Of a stretch of DNA of 64,000 nt, positions 33,035-42,044 are shown in pieces (position 1 is the first letter of the stretch; the number at the start of each line of letters is the position of its first letter). The DNA is from Nitrososphaerales archaeon. GTDB taxonomy: Archaea; Thermoproteota; Nitrososphaeria; Nitrososphaerales; CADDZS01. The notes under the pieces were generated by a model that saw only the letters and a program-made list of their open reading frames with translations, searched no databases and had not been told where the DNA came from. The stretch is taken from assembly GCA_030041295.1 (NCBI GenBank), contig JASHOD010000039.1:124001-188000 (forward strand). Direction: 5' to 3'. A program made the translations under genes and the position numbers.

Positions 33035-33754
33035 TTGCAGGATCAAACGTCTCCGCCTCAGGAACGATTGACGCAATTAAGACTTGACCGAGCGGTCGCG
33101 TCCACCCATTTACAGCGGTACTGGCTCGAGTTGATTTTGGGATCAGTTGTAATCGGATTGTTGGGATACTCTTCGTTGTCGGGCTCCTACAGATTCGATG
33201 GAAAGAGTCTTCTATATTCTTCTGCAATTTCCTACCTTCTTTGCTTTGCCCTTACGTCATTCTTCCTTAATCGGCAAGGCGCCAAGTTTCTGGATCGGTT
33301 TTTCATTTCCACGTTGAGCATGCTGTCAGGAATAGTGATCTTTGAAATTGTGTATCACTATGGCTTTGGAATCTCTCAAGTTCAACTCGTAAGCGACTTT
33401 ACCTATTTCGGCAACGCATTCTCGGATGGCTTTTTTCCTCTCATCTGGTATCTCCTAATTTTTGCTTCTCTCTTTATTGGAAGAAAATACATGCATTTCA
33501 ATAAGTCCCTTGCCTTCCTATGTGTCATTGGCGGAGTAATCATGTTTCTATGGATAGGAAGCAATTATCCACAGGCTTTCAGCCCTCCTTGGGTTGCAAC
33601 ATATCTTCCCATCTACTATACGTTCCACGTCTCATATTCAAGCCCCTCTATGATATTACAATATGCAAAGTTCTACAACAGCGTTGCGAAAGTAATCGCC
33701 GTAATTCCTGCTTTCTTTTTTAATAAAAAGCCAAGGTCATCTTTCTCTTACTAA
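33035..33754 (+). CDS. Polytopic membrane protein of unknown function
   Basis: A 239-residue protein with about six hydrophobic helices (near 32-48, 62-82, 90-108, 128-150, 158-175, 210-228) and short loops. No catalytic motif is visible. The start is taken as TTG 33035; TTG 33068 is an alternative. It sits alone, divergent from gmd and convergent with the second flippase, so a glycan-related role is suggested only by location. Confidence 0.6.
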   Translation: MQDQTSPPQERLTQLRLDRAVASTHLQRYWLELILGSVVIGLLGYSSLSGSYRFDGKSLLYSSAISYLLCFALTSFFLNRQGAKFLDRFFISTLSMLSGIVIFEIVYHYGFGISQVQLVSDFTYFGNAFSDGFFPLIWYLLIFASLFIGRKYMHFNKSLAFLCVIGGVIMFLWIGSNYPQAFSPPWVATYLPIYYTFHVSYSSPSMILQYAKFYNSVAKVIAVIPAFFFNKKPRSSFSY

Positions 33755-34009
33755 TGTTTCTAGCTCATTCTACTTCTTCAAGCAGCTTCCCAGTGACCTC
33801 GTATTTCGAATTCGCCCTAATTGGAGTAGATACTAATCACTCTGTTCGCGGGCAGTCACGCCCCATAGAATTGTCGCTTTTCGAGTAGAATTCAGTCGAA
33901 TTTTCATCAACTAAATACTTTAGGCGATTTCGCGCTATATAGCATACTTTCAAATCTTTCAAATTCTAGTGTCTTTCGTAGTTGAAGAAGTTGTTATCAT
34001 TATATTCAG

Positions 34010-35548
34010 CTACAAATATTGTAACAATCGCTTGAATGACTGAGGAAGAAGATGAGCAATGAATCCACGATCTTCTTCATTCAATACTTTCAGACCCTTT
34101 ATGCAAAGCAAGAATAATCCCGCATAAATTATGGAATAAGGTATCAACGTCAATGTTCTAACACTTACAAAAGCGGATAGGGCGTAAACAGCTGCGAACG
34201 GGACAACTGAAGCCACAATTCCCTTTGCGTAGAATGCCAAAGAATCTAGCTTTCCCAGGTACTGTCTTACAAAATAAAGGGAAACTATCGTTCCCATCAA
34301 GGTCTCAAGAGCTCTGCTAGAAGCTCCACCGTTCATTCCAAAACCCGGGATAAGCAACAATGCAAATCCAACATCCGCGACTGCTGCAGCAATTCCCGCG
34401 ATTAGGGCTTGGACCGTGTGTCCAATCGCTTGCAGTATCGAATAAACCATCAATTGCACGCCATAAAAGATGTAAGTTGCGGAGATTATCTCTAACGGAC
34501 CGATCGCAGACAGATATGCGCCCCCGCCTGAAAATAACGACAAGAGCTGAGGCGCAAGTGCGGCCAACAGTAATGAGGCCGGCAAAAGTCCGAGAACCAA
34601 GAAGCGTATTGAAAGTCGTACAACGTTTGAAACCTGATCACTGCTTCCAGAACTTGAAGTTGCTTCTGGTAAGAGAGCGGTAGTAAGAGGGGTGATTACG
34701 ATAAGAAACAAACTCGCTGAGATCTGTATTGCCAGATTGTATGCTCCAAGAGAATGCGTGTATCCCCCAATAACTATTGAATCTCCGCTCGTCGATATTA
34801 TTCCCAAAATTGTAGCGATAGCAAGGGGAATAGAATACTTCATTACAGTACGATGATAGCTTTGATCGGATTTCTGGAAAATTTGAGGCATTATTTTCCG
34901 TATCGGCCAAAGAATCAAAATTGCATAATATATCACCCAGGCAATTATTCCGAAGCCTATATTGTGATATAACTCCAAGGTGATAAATGCGAAGCCCAGC
35001 ATTAGAATCCTTGAAATCGTAATTATCCAAGCAAGGAAAGTGTACATTTTCATGCCTTGAATTACACCTTGGAGTATCGAGGAGAACGAGTAAGCAAAGA
35101 GATAGAAACCGCCAAGAATGAACAGGCTAGTCCACCGCGTAGTTTTCATAAAGTATAATGAAAGCTCAGGTGACAAAAGTTCAAACACAATTGTAGCTAA
35201 AAGAGAGAAAACTAGCGATAAGACGATGATTGACTTGGCCACGGCCCATGCTTTCTTCTCATCCTCCTTGAGGAATAAAGCAACATATCTTGCTGCCGCG
35301 TATTGAAGTGCGAACGTTGAAACAGTAACTCCGACGCTTACTGAAACCAAGACACTACTGTATGCAGTGTAGGCGTTTGGAGACGTCAGTCTGACAAGTG
35401 TCGCAAGAAATACGAATGCCAGGACACTCGTAATAATATTCTGAACCGCAAGTGATCCCAGCCCTCTGCTGACATTTCGAGTCCTTGAATCCGCATCAAC
35501 ATCCACTTTAATCGCAGTAGATGATTGATCGCAATCTTCCTCTTGCAA
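34010..35548 (-). CDS. Second polysaccharide flippase, Wzx/MATE-type
   Basis: A 512-residue protein with about 14 membrane helices. The N-terminal cytoplasmic tail is acidic, then VSRGLGSLAVQNIITSVLAF and LATLVRLTSPNAYTAYSS match the flippase first-helix/loop pattern, and the central GGYTHSLGAYNLAIQISAS fits the family. It likely exports a lipid-linked glycan. It is the last recognisable gene of the island before a region of relics and repeats. Confidence 0.83.
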   Translation of the reverse strand: MQEEDCDQSSTAIKVDVDADSRTRNVSRGLGSLAVQNIITSVLAFVFLATLVRLTSPNAYTAYSSVLVSVSVGVTVSTFALQYAAARYVALFLKEDEKKAWAVAKSIIVLSLVFSLLATIVFELLSPELSLYFMKTTRWTSLFILGGFYLFAYSFSSILQGVIQGMKMYTFLAWIITISRILMLGFAFITLELYHNIGFGIIAWVIYYAILILWPIRKIMPQIFQKSDQSYHRTVMKYSIPLAIATILGIISTSGDSIVIGGYTHSLGAYNLAIQISASLFLIVITPLTTALLPEATSSSGSSDQVSNVVRLSIRFLVLGLLPASLLLAALAPQLLSLFSGGGAYLSAIGPLEIISATYIFYGVQLMVYSILQAIGHTVQALIAGIAAAVADVGFALLLIPGFGMNGGASSRALETLMGTIVSLYFVRQYLGKLDSLAFYAKGIVASVVPFAAVYALSAFVSVRTLTLIPYSIIYAGLFLLCIKGLKVLNEEDRGFIAHLLPQSFKRLLQYL

Positions 35549-35775
35549 AAAACGATTCTCCGGAAATTACGCCGAATCTGTGCATGGTCTCAATTCTCAG
35601 TGTATATTAATCTGCTAACCATCAACTCATATCTCTTGATTCATTATGACTGTCAAGATTTACAATAGCGCTAAACGAGATCTTGAGATTTCATGTATCA
35701 TTGTCGCCGATAATGCGAGCTTTTCGAATCTTCCACGAAATTGATGAAACCTCGCCGCCTACTGGCAGTCTCTTT

Positions 35776-35793
35776 CCCTTGAAATAACAAGGG
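35776..35793. repeat. Inverted repeat CCCTTG/CAAGGG
   Basis: CCCTTG, six bases, then CAAGGG. It carries the same CCTTG word that is amplified in the array at 36593-37017, 0.8 kb away. The remainder of 35549-35942 shows no gene. Confidence 0.6.
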
Positions 35794-35942
35794 TCGCAGG
35801 TTGGAATACAATCAAAGAAACCACTGGCATTCAGCTCCTCCGCGAGCGCATCGTTGGGTCAATGCCACGCAAACTCCGTTTCTGTCGGTTTGTAGAATAA
35901 ACCAAGAATCCGGCCTCCATCACTTTTCGTGATATTGCGCTT

Positions 35943-36376
35943 TTGGAACCATATGCGGATAGATCCGTTAAACTTGGAAAGAACAAGGGGGGAATTGACC
36001 TTGCAGGAATTGGATTCGATAATTCGCATTGGGTAATTGAATTCAAGATCCTTGAGGCGAATCGAGACATCGGCGAATTGAAAGTTCCAATCCAAATTCC
36101 TGGGATATCGGAAGCCATCGGTCAAGCATTGCTATACAGCCATCTACATGGCAGGAGATTCAGGGAATCAAAAGAATGGATGATAATGCCGGCAGTATGC
36201 ACCTGGAACCACCGAGCGGCCTTTCTGACGTTGTGGAGACGTGCCGAAGGCTTGGAGTCACTCTTTTTGCTCTCGACACGCCAAATTATTGTCCCAATGG
36301 AAAGGCGCTACGAATCTACTATCTCAACGATGATGATCCAAGACCCTTTGCTAATGCAGAAACGATCGAAGCTTAA
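35943..36376 (+). pseudogene. Frameshifted PD-(D/E)xK nuclease-like gene
   Basis: The first frame (35943 to about 36175) reads KNKGGIDLAGIGF...WVIEFKILEAN then GISEAIGQALLYSHLHG. An Asp in a strand, Glu-x-Lys in the next, and a following QALLY helix are what PD-(D/E)xK nucleases show. Near 36170 sense moves one frame over to 36176-36376 (LSDVVETCRRLGVTLFALD...LRIYYLNDDD), which has coding-like composition and ends in a stop. The two parts together would be about 145 residues. A one-base shift or assembly error would explain it. The N-terminus is also unclear (TTG at 35943). Confidence 0.5.
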
Positions 36377-36592
36377 CTCGTTCCCTCAGTTCAATGGTTT
36401 GGATCGATTTTGAAAACAAGACTTCGATTAAGGAAGGAAACATTTCTCGAAGCTCGAAAGGAAAACTGAGAGCTTGAGGCGCATTTGCGAGATATGCAGA
36501 AGGGTAGATTTCTTCCCTTCGTCTTTAGGGGGAATTCAGCCCCTATTCCCGCCTTCACTACTATACGGAATCGGGGGGGCCGTAGCGGGCCC

Positions 36593-37017
36593 TTTAGCCT
36601 TGGAAAACCCCTTGGCTAAGGGTAGTCTTGGCTAGTTCCAAGGCTAAACACGTTAGTTTTCCCCCTTGAAGAGCCTTTGAATTGACCTTTGAAATTCGAG
36701 TGGCTGAGTACGATCGAGAAACCGAACCCTTGGCTAAGGGGTAGCCTTGAAAATTCTAAGGCTCAAGAACCCTTGCAAAAAGCCCTGAAAAGCCTTGGAC
36801 GGGGCCTTGACCGAGCCTTGAAATTATCCGAGCCTGAGCATGAAGCTGTGGATCCATGACCCTTGAAGAGCCTTGAAAAACCCTTGGCATAGGGAGCGTG
36901 AGCCTTGGACTAGATGATGAAAAAGCAAGGCTTCCTGCCCACGTTTTACCCACTTTGAGCACAAGCGCATTTTTGCTCCCTCTCTAAAAGCCTTGAAATT
37001 CCCTTGAAAAAAGCCTT
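36593..37017. repeat. Noncoding array of CCTTG words with hairpins
   Basis: I count 16 copies of CCTTG on the plus strand between 36598 and 37017, mostly as AGCCTTGAAA, CCCTTGGC or CCCTTGAA, where about one is expected by chance. Two copies of CAAGG lie on the other strand. Hairpins are embedded: TTTAGCCTTGGAA (36593-36605) pairs with TTCCAAGGCTAAA (36636-36648) around an inner CCCTT-GGCT-AAGGG (609-622), which recurs at 36727-36740; AGCCTT/AAGGCT lies at 36743-36763. There is no convincing coding frame. It is not a regular tandem array and not a CRISPR, since spacing varies from about 9 to 84 bases. Confidence 0.8.
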
Positions 37018-37110
37018 GAAATTACTCATTTTCTACCCACAAACCGCCCATTTCCACACAAATCTACCTATCCAATGCCCTAAAGTTTTGCGTTGGAAAT
37101 GAGATTGTAT

Positions 37111-37443
37111 TTAGTTCGATTGGAGCACTTGAAAGTTGCGACCAAAATAATAGTCCGATTTTGTGCGCCCATCCACATATTCCTGCAAACACTCTGTGTC
37201 CTCTGGAGAACCACATGTTATGGTCATACCAGAGTTGAAACGGACTAAATGAACCAAGAAAGGAGAGAGATCCTCTCGGAATGACAGCATGTCATCAATT
37301 CTCCTTTTGTCGCTTGGAGAATTTCCTCTCTTTGCAGCAGTATTAGCTGTGATGCTAGGATAAAATCCGATTCTTTTATAATACAGCGTTTCAGTGCCGC
37401 AAGGCATCTGTGATTGATTTAGTTGTCTCAACAAAATGCACAT
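37111..37443 (-). CDS. Hypothetical protein, uncertain
   Basis: A 110-codon frame that overlaps the 5' end of the divergent cupin gene. A TATA-like ATTATAAAAG on the minus strand (near 37371-37380) would favour the in-frame ATG at 37290, giving 59 residues (MLSFREDLSPFLVHLVRF...). The C-terminal part (SPEDTECLQEYVDGRTKSDYYF) has a protein-like look, but I do not recognise the family. It may be the remnant of a longer gene. Confidence 0.35.
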   Translation of the reverse strand: MCILLRQLNQSQMPCGTETLYYKRIGFYPSITANTAAKRGNSPSDKRRIDDMLSFREDLSPFLVHLVRFNSGMTITCGSPEDTECLQEYVDGRTKSDYYFGRNFQVLQSN

Positions 37444-38610
37444 TCAGTAAGAAAAGAAATAGAAAATGCCAGTTCAGGTGCGCAGCCGATTCGAGGGGAT
37501 CTCGGGGCTTCTATTTTAGGGCCTCAGAACGTGCCTTTGCAACGTGAAAACCCTGATCTGTTAGCTTCACCTTGGACTGACAACGGCACCCTTCCGAACC
37601 TCAAGTTCTCCTTCGCAAACTCTCGGAACAGGTTGCTGACTGGTGGCTGGGCCCGAGAAGTTACCATCCGAGAATTGCCAATCGCCAAAGATCTGGCTGG
37701 AGTCAACATGCGTCTGAAACCCGGCGCTATCCGAGAGCTGCACTGGCACAAAGAAGCTGAGTGGGCATACATGCTCGCAGGAACCGCTCGAATCACTGCG
37801 GTCGACGACCAGGGGCGAACTTTCATCGACGACGTGAGACAAGGAGACCTGTGGAACTTTCCTACCGTCACTCCACACTCCATTCAAGCGTTGGATGACG
37901 GTTGTGAATTCCTCCTTGTTTTCGACGACGGCAATTTCTCAGAGAACAACACCTTCCTTCTTACGGATCTGTTCAAGCATACACCCCGAGAGATCCTAGC
38001 GAAAAACTTCGGGGTTCCAGAGAAAGCCTTCGCAGACATTCCTCTTGATGTCGAGCACGAACGCTACATCTTCTCCGGGCAAGTCCCCGGATCGCTCTTC
38101 AAGGAAATGCCCAAGTCAAGTGCTGGACCGGTGCCCCAGACATTCAGTCACCATATGATGGCGCAGGAGCCAATCATCTGTCCGGGTGGCTGGGTGCGCA
38201 TTACCGACTCGACGAACTTTCCGGCTGCCTCAACGATCGCTGCAGCCCTTGTCAACATCAACCCCGGAGGGATGAGAGAGATTCATTGGCACCCACACGA
38301 CGAATGGCAGTATTACATTTCGGGGCACGGTAGAATGACCGTGTTCGCCTCGGGTGAGCATGCGAGGACGTTCAATTATCAAGCTGGAGATGTCGGTTAC
38401 GTCCCATTCTCGATGTCGCATTATGTCGAGAACCAAGGTGAGGAACCGTTGCTCTATCTTGAGATTTTCCGCACGAACAAGTTTACTGATTTTTCGCTGA
38501 ATCAGTGGATGGCCATGACGCCCCCTGAGCTTATTCAAGCGCATCTCAACGTGGACAAATCAACTGTAGCCGCTCTTCACAAGGACAAGCAAATCTTGGT
38601 AGGTTCTTAA
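37423..38610 (+). CDS. oxdC: Bicupin oxalate decarboxylase
   Basis: A 395-residue bicupin. Each cupin has its manganese site: HWHKEAEW (His107, His109, Glu113) and HWHPHDEW (His288, His290, Glu294), followed by the usual second-motif His. The mobile lid that separates decarboxylase from oxidase activity in OxdC reads SENNT at residues 173-177 in place of SENST, with the proton-relay Glu174 kept, so decarboxylation of oxalate to formate and CO2 is likely. The start is TTG 37423. GC content and codon use are clearly higher than in the AT-rich neighbours, which fits transfer from a bacterium. Confidence 0.9.
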   Translation: MSQQNAHSVRKEIENASSGAQPIRGDLGASILGPQNVPLQRENPDLLASPWTDNGTLPNLKFSFANSRNRLLTGGWAREVTIRELPIAKDLAGVNMRLKPGAIRELHWHKEAEWAYMLAGTARITAVDDQGRTFIDDVRQGDLWNFPTVTPHSIQALDDGCEFLLVFDDGNFSENNTFLLTDLFKHTPREILAKNFGVPEKAFADIPLDVEHERYIFSGQVPGSLFKEMPKSSAGPVPQTFSHHMMAQEPIICPGGWVRITDSTNFPAASTIAAALVNINPGGMREIHWHPHDEWQYYISGHGRMTVFASGEHARTFNYQAGDVGYVPFSMSHYVENQGEEPLLYLEIFRTNKFTDFSLNQWMAMTPPELIQAHLNVDKSTVAALHKDKQILVGS

Positions 38611-38632
38611 TCAAGAGCGGAAGACTCGGACC

Positions 38633-38695
38633 TTGCAGCAGCGAGGCGGGAAACTGAGTGGAAGGGTAGCAGTAATCACTGGGGCCGCTCACTAG
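38633..38695 (+). pseudogene. N-terminal relic of a short-chain dehydrogenase
   Basis: A frame starting at TTG 38633 reads GGKLSGRVAVITGAAH and then stops. This is the first strand and the start of the glycine-rich NAD loop of SDR enzymes (LxGKVAVITGAAxGIG). Nothing further of the enzyme is seen in the 360 bases that follow, which hold only a short frame at about 38800-38958 (EVTWSTNNSKGVVIAALFF) of unclear nature. Confidence 0.55.
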
Positions 38696-39053
38696 CAGGT
38701 GATGAATTCAAAAAACGTAAGTCTAGAAAAAACCAAGCGCAGCCTCAATACTTCTAGATTGGATTTTTTGTAAGTGAGTACGATACTCGATGGTACCGAA
38801 ACCGAGCGGCTCCGAGTATAATCTCTCCTTGCGAAACAGATTTCAGCACTTCAGCTGATTCTGAAGTGACTTGGAGCACCAACAACTCCAAAGGTGTCGT
38901 CATCGCAGCTTTGTTCTTTGTTGTTATTGCCAAGCTGACTATCGGAGACCGTGACTAGCTACCTGATGATTAAAGCGTTTGCTATTGAATCGCAGCTGAC
39001 TTTTGAGTGTTAATAGAAACCGCGGCTAAGAGCTAATCATCCGCGAGAAATGA

Positions 39054-39470
39054 CTATTCTTGTTGTTGATGAGTAGTTTCTAGTCTCCACTCGCCTTTTT
39101 TTAGCTCCAGCCCTTCTATTCCCATGCTCCATGATTTTTTTGGCGTAATCTGCAAATACTTGCCAGGACCGAACATTCCCTTGTGATCCAAGACTTCTGC
39201 TTCTCCATACACCTTGACGCACCTGGGATGCCAGGGATCCACGGACTCTAGATCGTCCACGACCAAAGATACCACCCTGTTTCCATTCTTTACGTTAAGG
39301 TATTTCTTTGTGCGAAAAAAAATATTCTGATCATGGCTTCCTACCCAAAAGTACTTTCCATCGAACTCGAACCCGACAGGCACAACATCTGGTTGACCCT
39401 TTCGGTCTACCGTCGCTATTCTCGCGAGCCTCTGTGATTTCATATAGTCTACTTCTGCTTTAGAAAACAA
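39054..39470 (-). CDS. Pyridoxamine 5'-phosphate oxidase-fold protein
   Basis: A 138-residue split-barrel protein: LARIATVDRKGQPDVVPVGF, YFWVGSHDQNIFFRTKKYLNV and VSLVVDDL follow the pattern of PPOX-class flavin- or F420-binding proteins. In archaea many of these use F420; the cofactor cannot be decided here. The start is TTG 39470, with GGGGAG about four bases upstream. It stands alone, divergent from the threonine dehydratase gene. Confidence 0.8.
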   Translation of the reverse strand: MFSKAEVDYMKSQRLARIATVDRKGQPDVVPVGFEFDGKYFWVGSHDQNIFFRTKKYLNVKNGNRVVSLVVDDLESVDPWHPRCVKVYGEAEVLDHKGMFGPGKYLQITPKKSWSMGIEGLELKKGEWRLETTHQQQE

Positions 39471-39588
39471 TCTTCTCCCCTTTTGATACCCAGAAAGAAA
39501 AACGGCCGGTATATAGTGACTAGGTCATACCCAAAAGCCCTATCAGCGATCTGCTTTCCTTCTTAAGAGAGAAGAGGACTCTAAAAAA

Positions 39589-40605
39589 ATGCAAGGAGAA
39601 CAACAGGAACATCAAGCAGCGGGAAATCACACTCCAAGTGTTACCTTGGAACAGATCAGAGAAGCTCAAAATCGAATCCAAGGCTTTACCTACAGGACCC
39701 CGGCCTATCCCTCATTTTCCGAACCAAATTCCTTTTTGAAACTAGAGTGCTACCAGCCGGTCAGGTCGTTCAAGATCCGCGGCGCCTCGAACAAGATTCT
39801 ATTGATTCCGGAGAAGGAAAGAAAAAGCCGCGGAGTGATCACTGCCTCTTCTGGTAACCACGGTCTCGCGGTCGCCTATGTCGCGCATAGATTAGGGATA
39901 AAGGCGACGATAGTCCTTCCCGAGAACGTGATCAAGGACAAGTTCGACATGATCACTGCGCTCGGCGCTCAAGCGGTACTTTTCGGAAGGCAGCAAGATG
40001 AGAGATCAAAAAAGGCTGAAGAGATTCAGAGAAGGGAAGGTCAGATCTTCGTACAGGCGTTCAACGACGAGCAGATAATTGCAGGGCAGGCGACTTGTGG
40101 TTTGGAACTGATCGAAGATGTTCCGAACGTCAAGAGAATCTATGTTCCGATTGGTGGCGGAGGATTGATATCCGGGGTTGCGATCGCCGTCAAATCACTT
40201 TCCAAAGGAAACGTGAAAGTAATCGGAGTACAGCCAGAAGGTTCTCCCTCGATGTACGAGTCCTGGAAAAAAGGGGAAGTTTCTAGTATTGACGCTAGCA
40301 AGACTGTCGCCGACGGTCTTTCTGTAAGGAGACCCGGAGACATCACCTACTCCTTTGTGAAGCGCTACGTAGATGAAATCGTCCTCGTGAGCGATGAGGA
40401 AATTCTTTCAGCCACTTCTCAATTGTTACGAAAAGAGCACGTGCTCGCAGAGCCTTCTGGCGCAGCCGCCTTTGCCGGACTGCTGAAATCAAACAAACAA
40501 GAGGGAAGATCGCCGATTTCCTCAGCAATCGTGTCAGGTGGAAACATTTCTCAAGAAGTGCTTGGCAAAGTCCTGACATATCCGACGACGATGACGAAAG
40601 GCTAG
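39589..40605 (+). CDS. Threonine/serine dehydratase, PLP fold type II
   Basis: A 338-residue enzyme with the PLP lysine in SFKIRGASNKI, the cofactor phosphate loop GGGGLISGV, the substrate loop SSGNHGLAVAY, and a TIVLPENV strand. It lacks the C-terminal ACT domain of biosynthetic IlvA, so it resembles catabolic threonine dehydratase (TdcB) or serine racemase. The reaction would give 2-oxobutyrate or pyruvate plus ammonia. It stands upstream of mre11 by about 100 bases with no functional link. Confidence 0.87.
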   Translation: MQGEQQEHQAAGNHTPSVTLEQIREAQNRIQGFTYRTPAYPSFSEPNSFLKLECYQPVRSFKIRGASNKILLIPEKERKSRGVITASSGNHGLAVAYVAHRLGIKATIVLPENVIKDKFDMITALGAQAVLFGRQQDERSKKAEEIQRREGQIFVQAFNDEQIIAGQATCGLELIEDVPNVKRIYVPIGGGGLISGVAIAVKSLSKGNVKVIGVQPEGSPSMYESWKKGEVSSIDASKTVADGLSVRRPGDITYSFVKRYVDEIVLVSDEEILSATSQLLRKEHVLAEPSGAAAFAGLLKSNKQEGRSPISSAIVSGGNISQEVLGKVLTYPTTMTKG

Positions 40606-40711
40606 AGACAGAAAAATCTCTTCCTCCGTAAAATTGTTGGGAAGAAAGAGAACCGAACTTTAAAAAAAGATTTTGTTTTTGTTGGAAAAGAAAAGAGGAG
40701 GGTATACAATT

Positions 40712-42025
40712 TTGCGAGGAAAATTCGCTCACATTTCTGATTGCCACATCGGAGCTTGGAGAGATCCAAAGCTTCGTGAATTAAACGACTCGGCCTTTTC
40801 AAACGCGGTTGATCTCTGTGCGCGAAACCAGGTTGATTTCGTGATAATCTCTGGAGATATTTTTGATGTGGGAATTCCGGAGATGTCGTCGGTGAGATCT
40901 GCAGTGAGGAAACTAAAGCAACTCATTGATTGCGGAATCCCCGTCTACGTGGTTTATGGGAGTCACGATTACTCGCCCACGACGGTTTCAGTCGTGGAAG
41001 TTCTTACCGAAGCAGGGCTATTTTCAAACGTCGGAGAATTTGACGAACGGATCAACAACAACGATCAAAGCGGAAAAACGAGTCATAACAATAGGGAACT
41101 ATCACTCAAGCCGATAGTCGATGAAAAGACGGGGGTACAGATCGCGGGATTGCCAGCCCGTAGGGGGGGACTGGAGAAGGACTATTACGCGCAACTCAAG
41201 GGTAGCGTATCTCAAAGTATCACGCCTAACAATTACTCGATTTTCGTCTTTCACGCCACTGTCAATGAATTACAGGCTCTCAACATCCCAATCGAGCAAA
41301 GCGTCTCGATCGAAGATCTGCCCCGCGGTTTTTCATACTACGCGGGAGGGCACCTGCACAAGAGATCGACGGACAAGATTGGTGAATCTCCCATAGTATA
41401 TCCAGGTCCCCTGTTTGGAACAAGCTACTCTGACCTCGAACTGACGGCGAAGGGTGAGAAAAGAGGATTTGCTATTGTAGAGTTCGAGAATAGCAAAACC
41501 GTCGGGATCAACTTCGTTGATCTTCCATCGCCGAAAATCTTGTCCAAGACCTTCAACGCCGACGGAACGAGCTCGGCCGAAGTCGATGTCGAAGTAAGAG
41601 ACTTTGTCCGAAAGGAATCCTTAGAAGTAAAGGAAGCAATTGTCCTTCTCAGAATCAGAGGGACACTCTCGCAGGGCAAGCCCTCGGACATTGATTTCTA
41701 TTCGTACAGAACGTTGCTTTTGGAAAGAGGGGCCGCTGTCGCGAGCATAAACCGCATGGCTCTCACCACCCGAGAATCGAAACGCCTGGAAATGATTGGT
41801 AAGGGATCGAGGGAAGAAATCGAGTCGAAGCTCCTAGCCGAACACATCTCATCATTCAAACCAAAATCCGTCGAGTCCTTGTCGGCACAGAGGGAAGGCC
41901 TCAACAAGGCATCAAGACTGCTCGGCGCCCTAAAGACTGAGAAAAAAGAAGAAGAGACGAAACAAACATTCGAGAAGCGAGTCGTGAACGAAGCATCCGC
42001 AATCCTAGACTTTCCGATCGAGTAG
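40712..42025 (+). CDS. mre11: DNA double-strand-break repair nuclease Mre11
   Basis: A 437-residue protein from TTG 40712, chosen because a GGAGGG site lies 9 bases upstream; the frame is open back to 40673. Phosphoesterase motifs are HISDCHIG (metal), ISGDIFDVG, YGSHDYSP, VFHATVN and GGHLHKR. The usual GNHD is GSHD here. The C-terminal 150 residues form the capping and Rad50-binding parts, ending in a charged helix. Stop is 19 bases before rad50, so the two form an operon whose products make the Mre11-Rad50 complex that processes DNA ends. Confidence 0.94.
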   Translation: MRGKFAHISDCHIGAWRDPKLRELNDSAFSNAVDLCARNQVDFVIISGDIFDVGIPEMSSVRSAVRKLKQLIDCGIPVYVVYGSHDYSPTTVSVVEVLTEAGLFSNVGEFDERINNNDQSGKTSHNNRELSLKPIVDEKTGVQIAGLPARRGGLEKDYYAQLKGSVSQSITPNNYSIFVFHATVNELQALNIPIEQSVSIEDLPRGFSYYAGGHLHKRSTDKIGESPIVYPGPLFGTSYSDLELTAKGEKRGFAIVEFENSKTVGINFVDLPSPKILSKTFNADGTSSAEVDVEVRDFVRKESLEVKEAIVLLRIRGTLSQGKPSDIDFYSYRTLLLERGAAVASINRMALTTRESKRLEMIGKGSREEIESKLLAEHISSFKPKSVESLSAQREGLNKASRLLGALKTEKKEEETKQTFEKRVVNEASAILDFPIE

Positions 42026-42044
42026 TAGAGAGTAAACTCGCAAG

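Noticed and set aside
35740-35830. Possible tRNA gene or relic (an AAGGGTCGCAGGTT-like run after a short hairpin)
   Set aside because: No acceptor stem, no proper D arm and no 7-base anticodon loop can be drawn; the hairpin fits the CCTTG-type repeats better.
36756-36962. Minus-strand frame inside the CCTTG array
   Set aside because: Its composition only reflects the repeated word (FQG steps); no start signals or family resemblance.
36593-37017. CRISPR array
   Set aside because: Repeated words are only 5-10 bases and spacing is irregular; no constant repeat-spacer unit and no cas genes.
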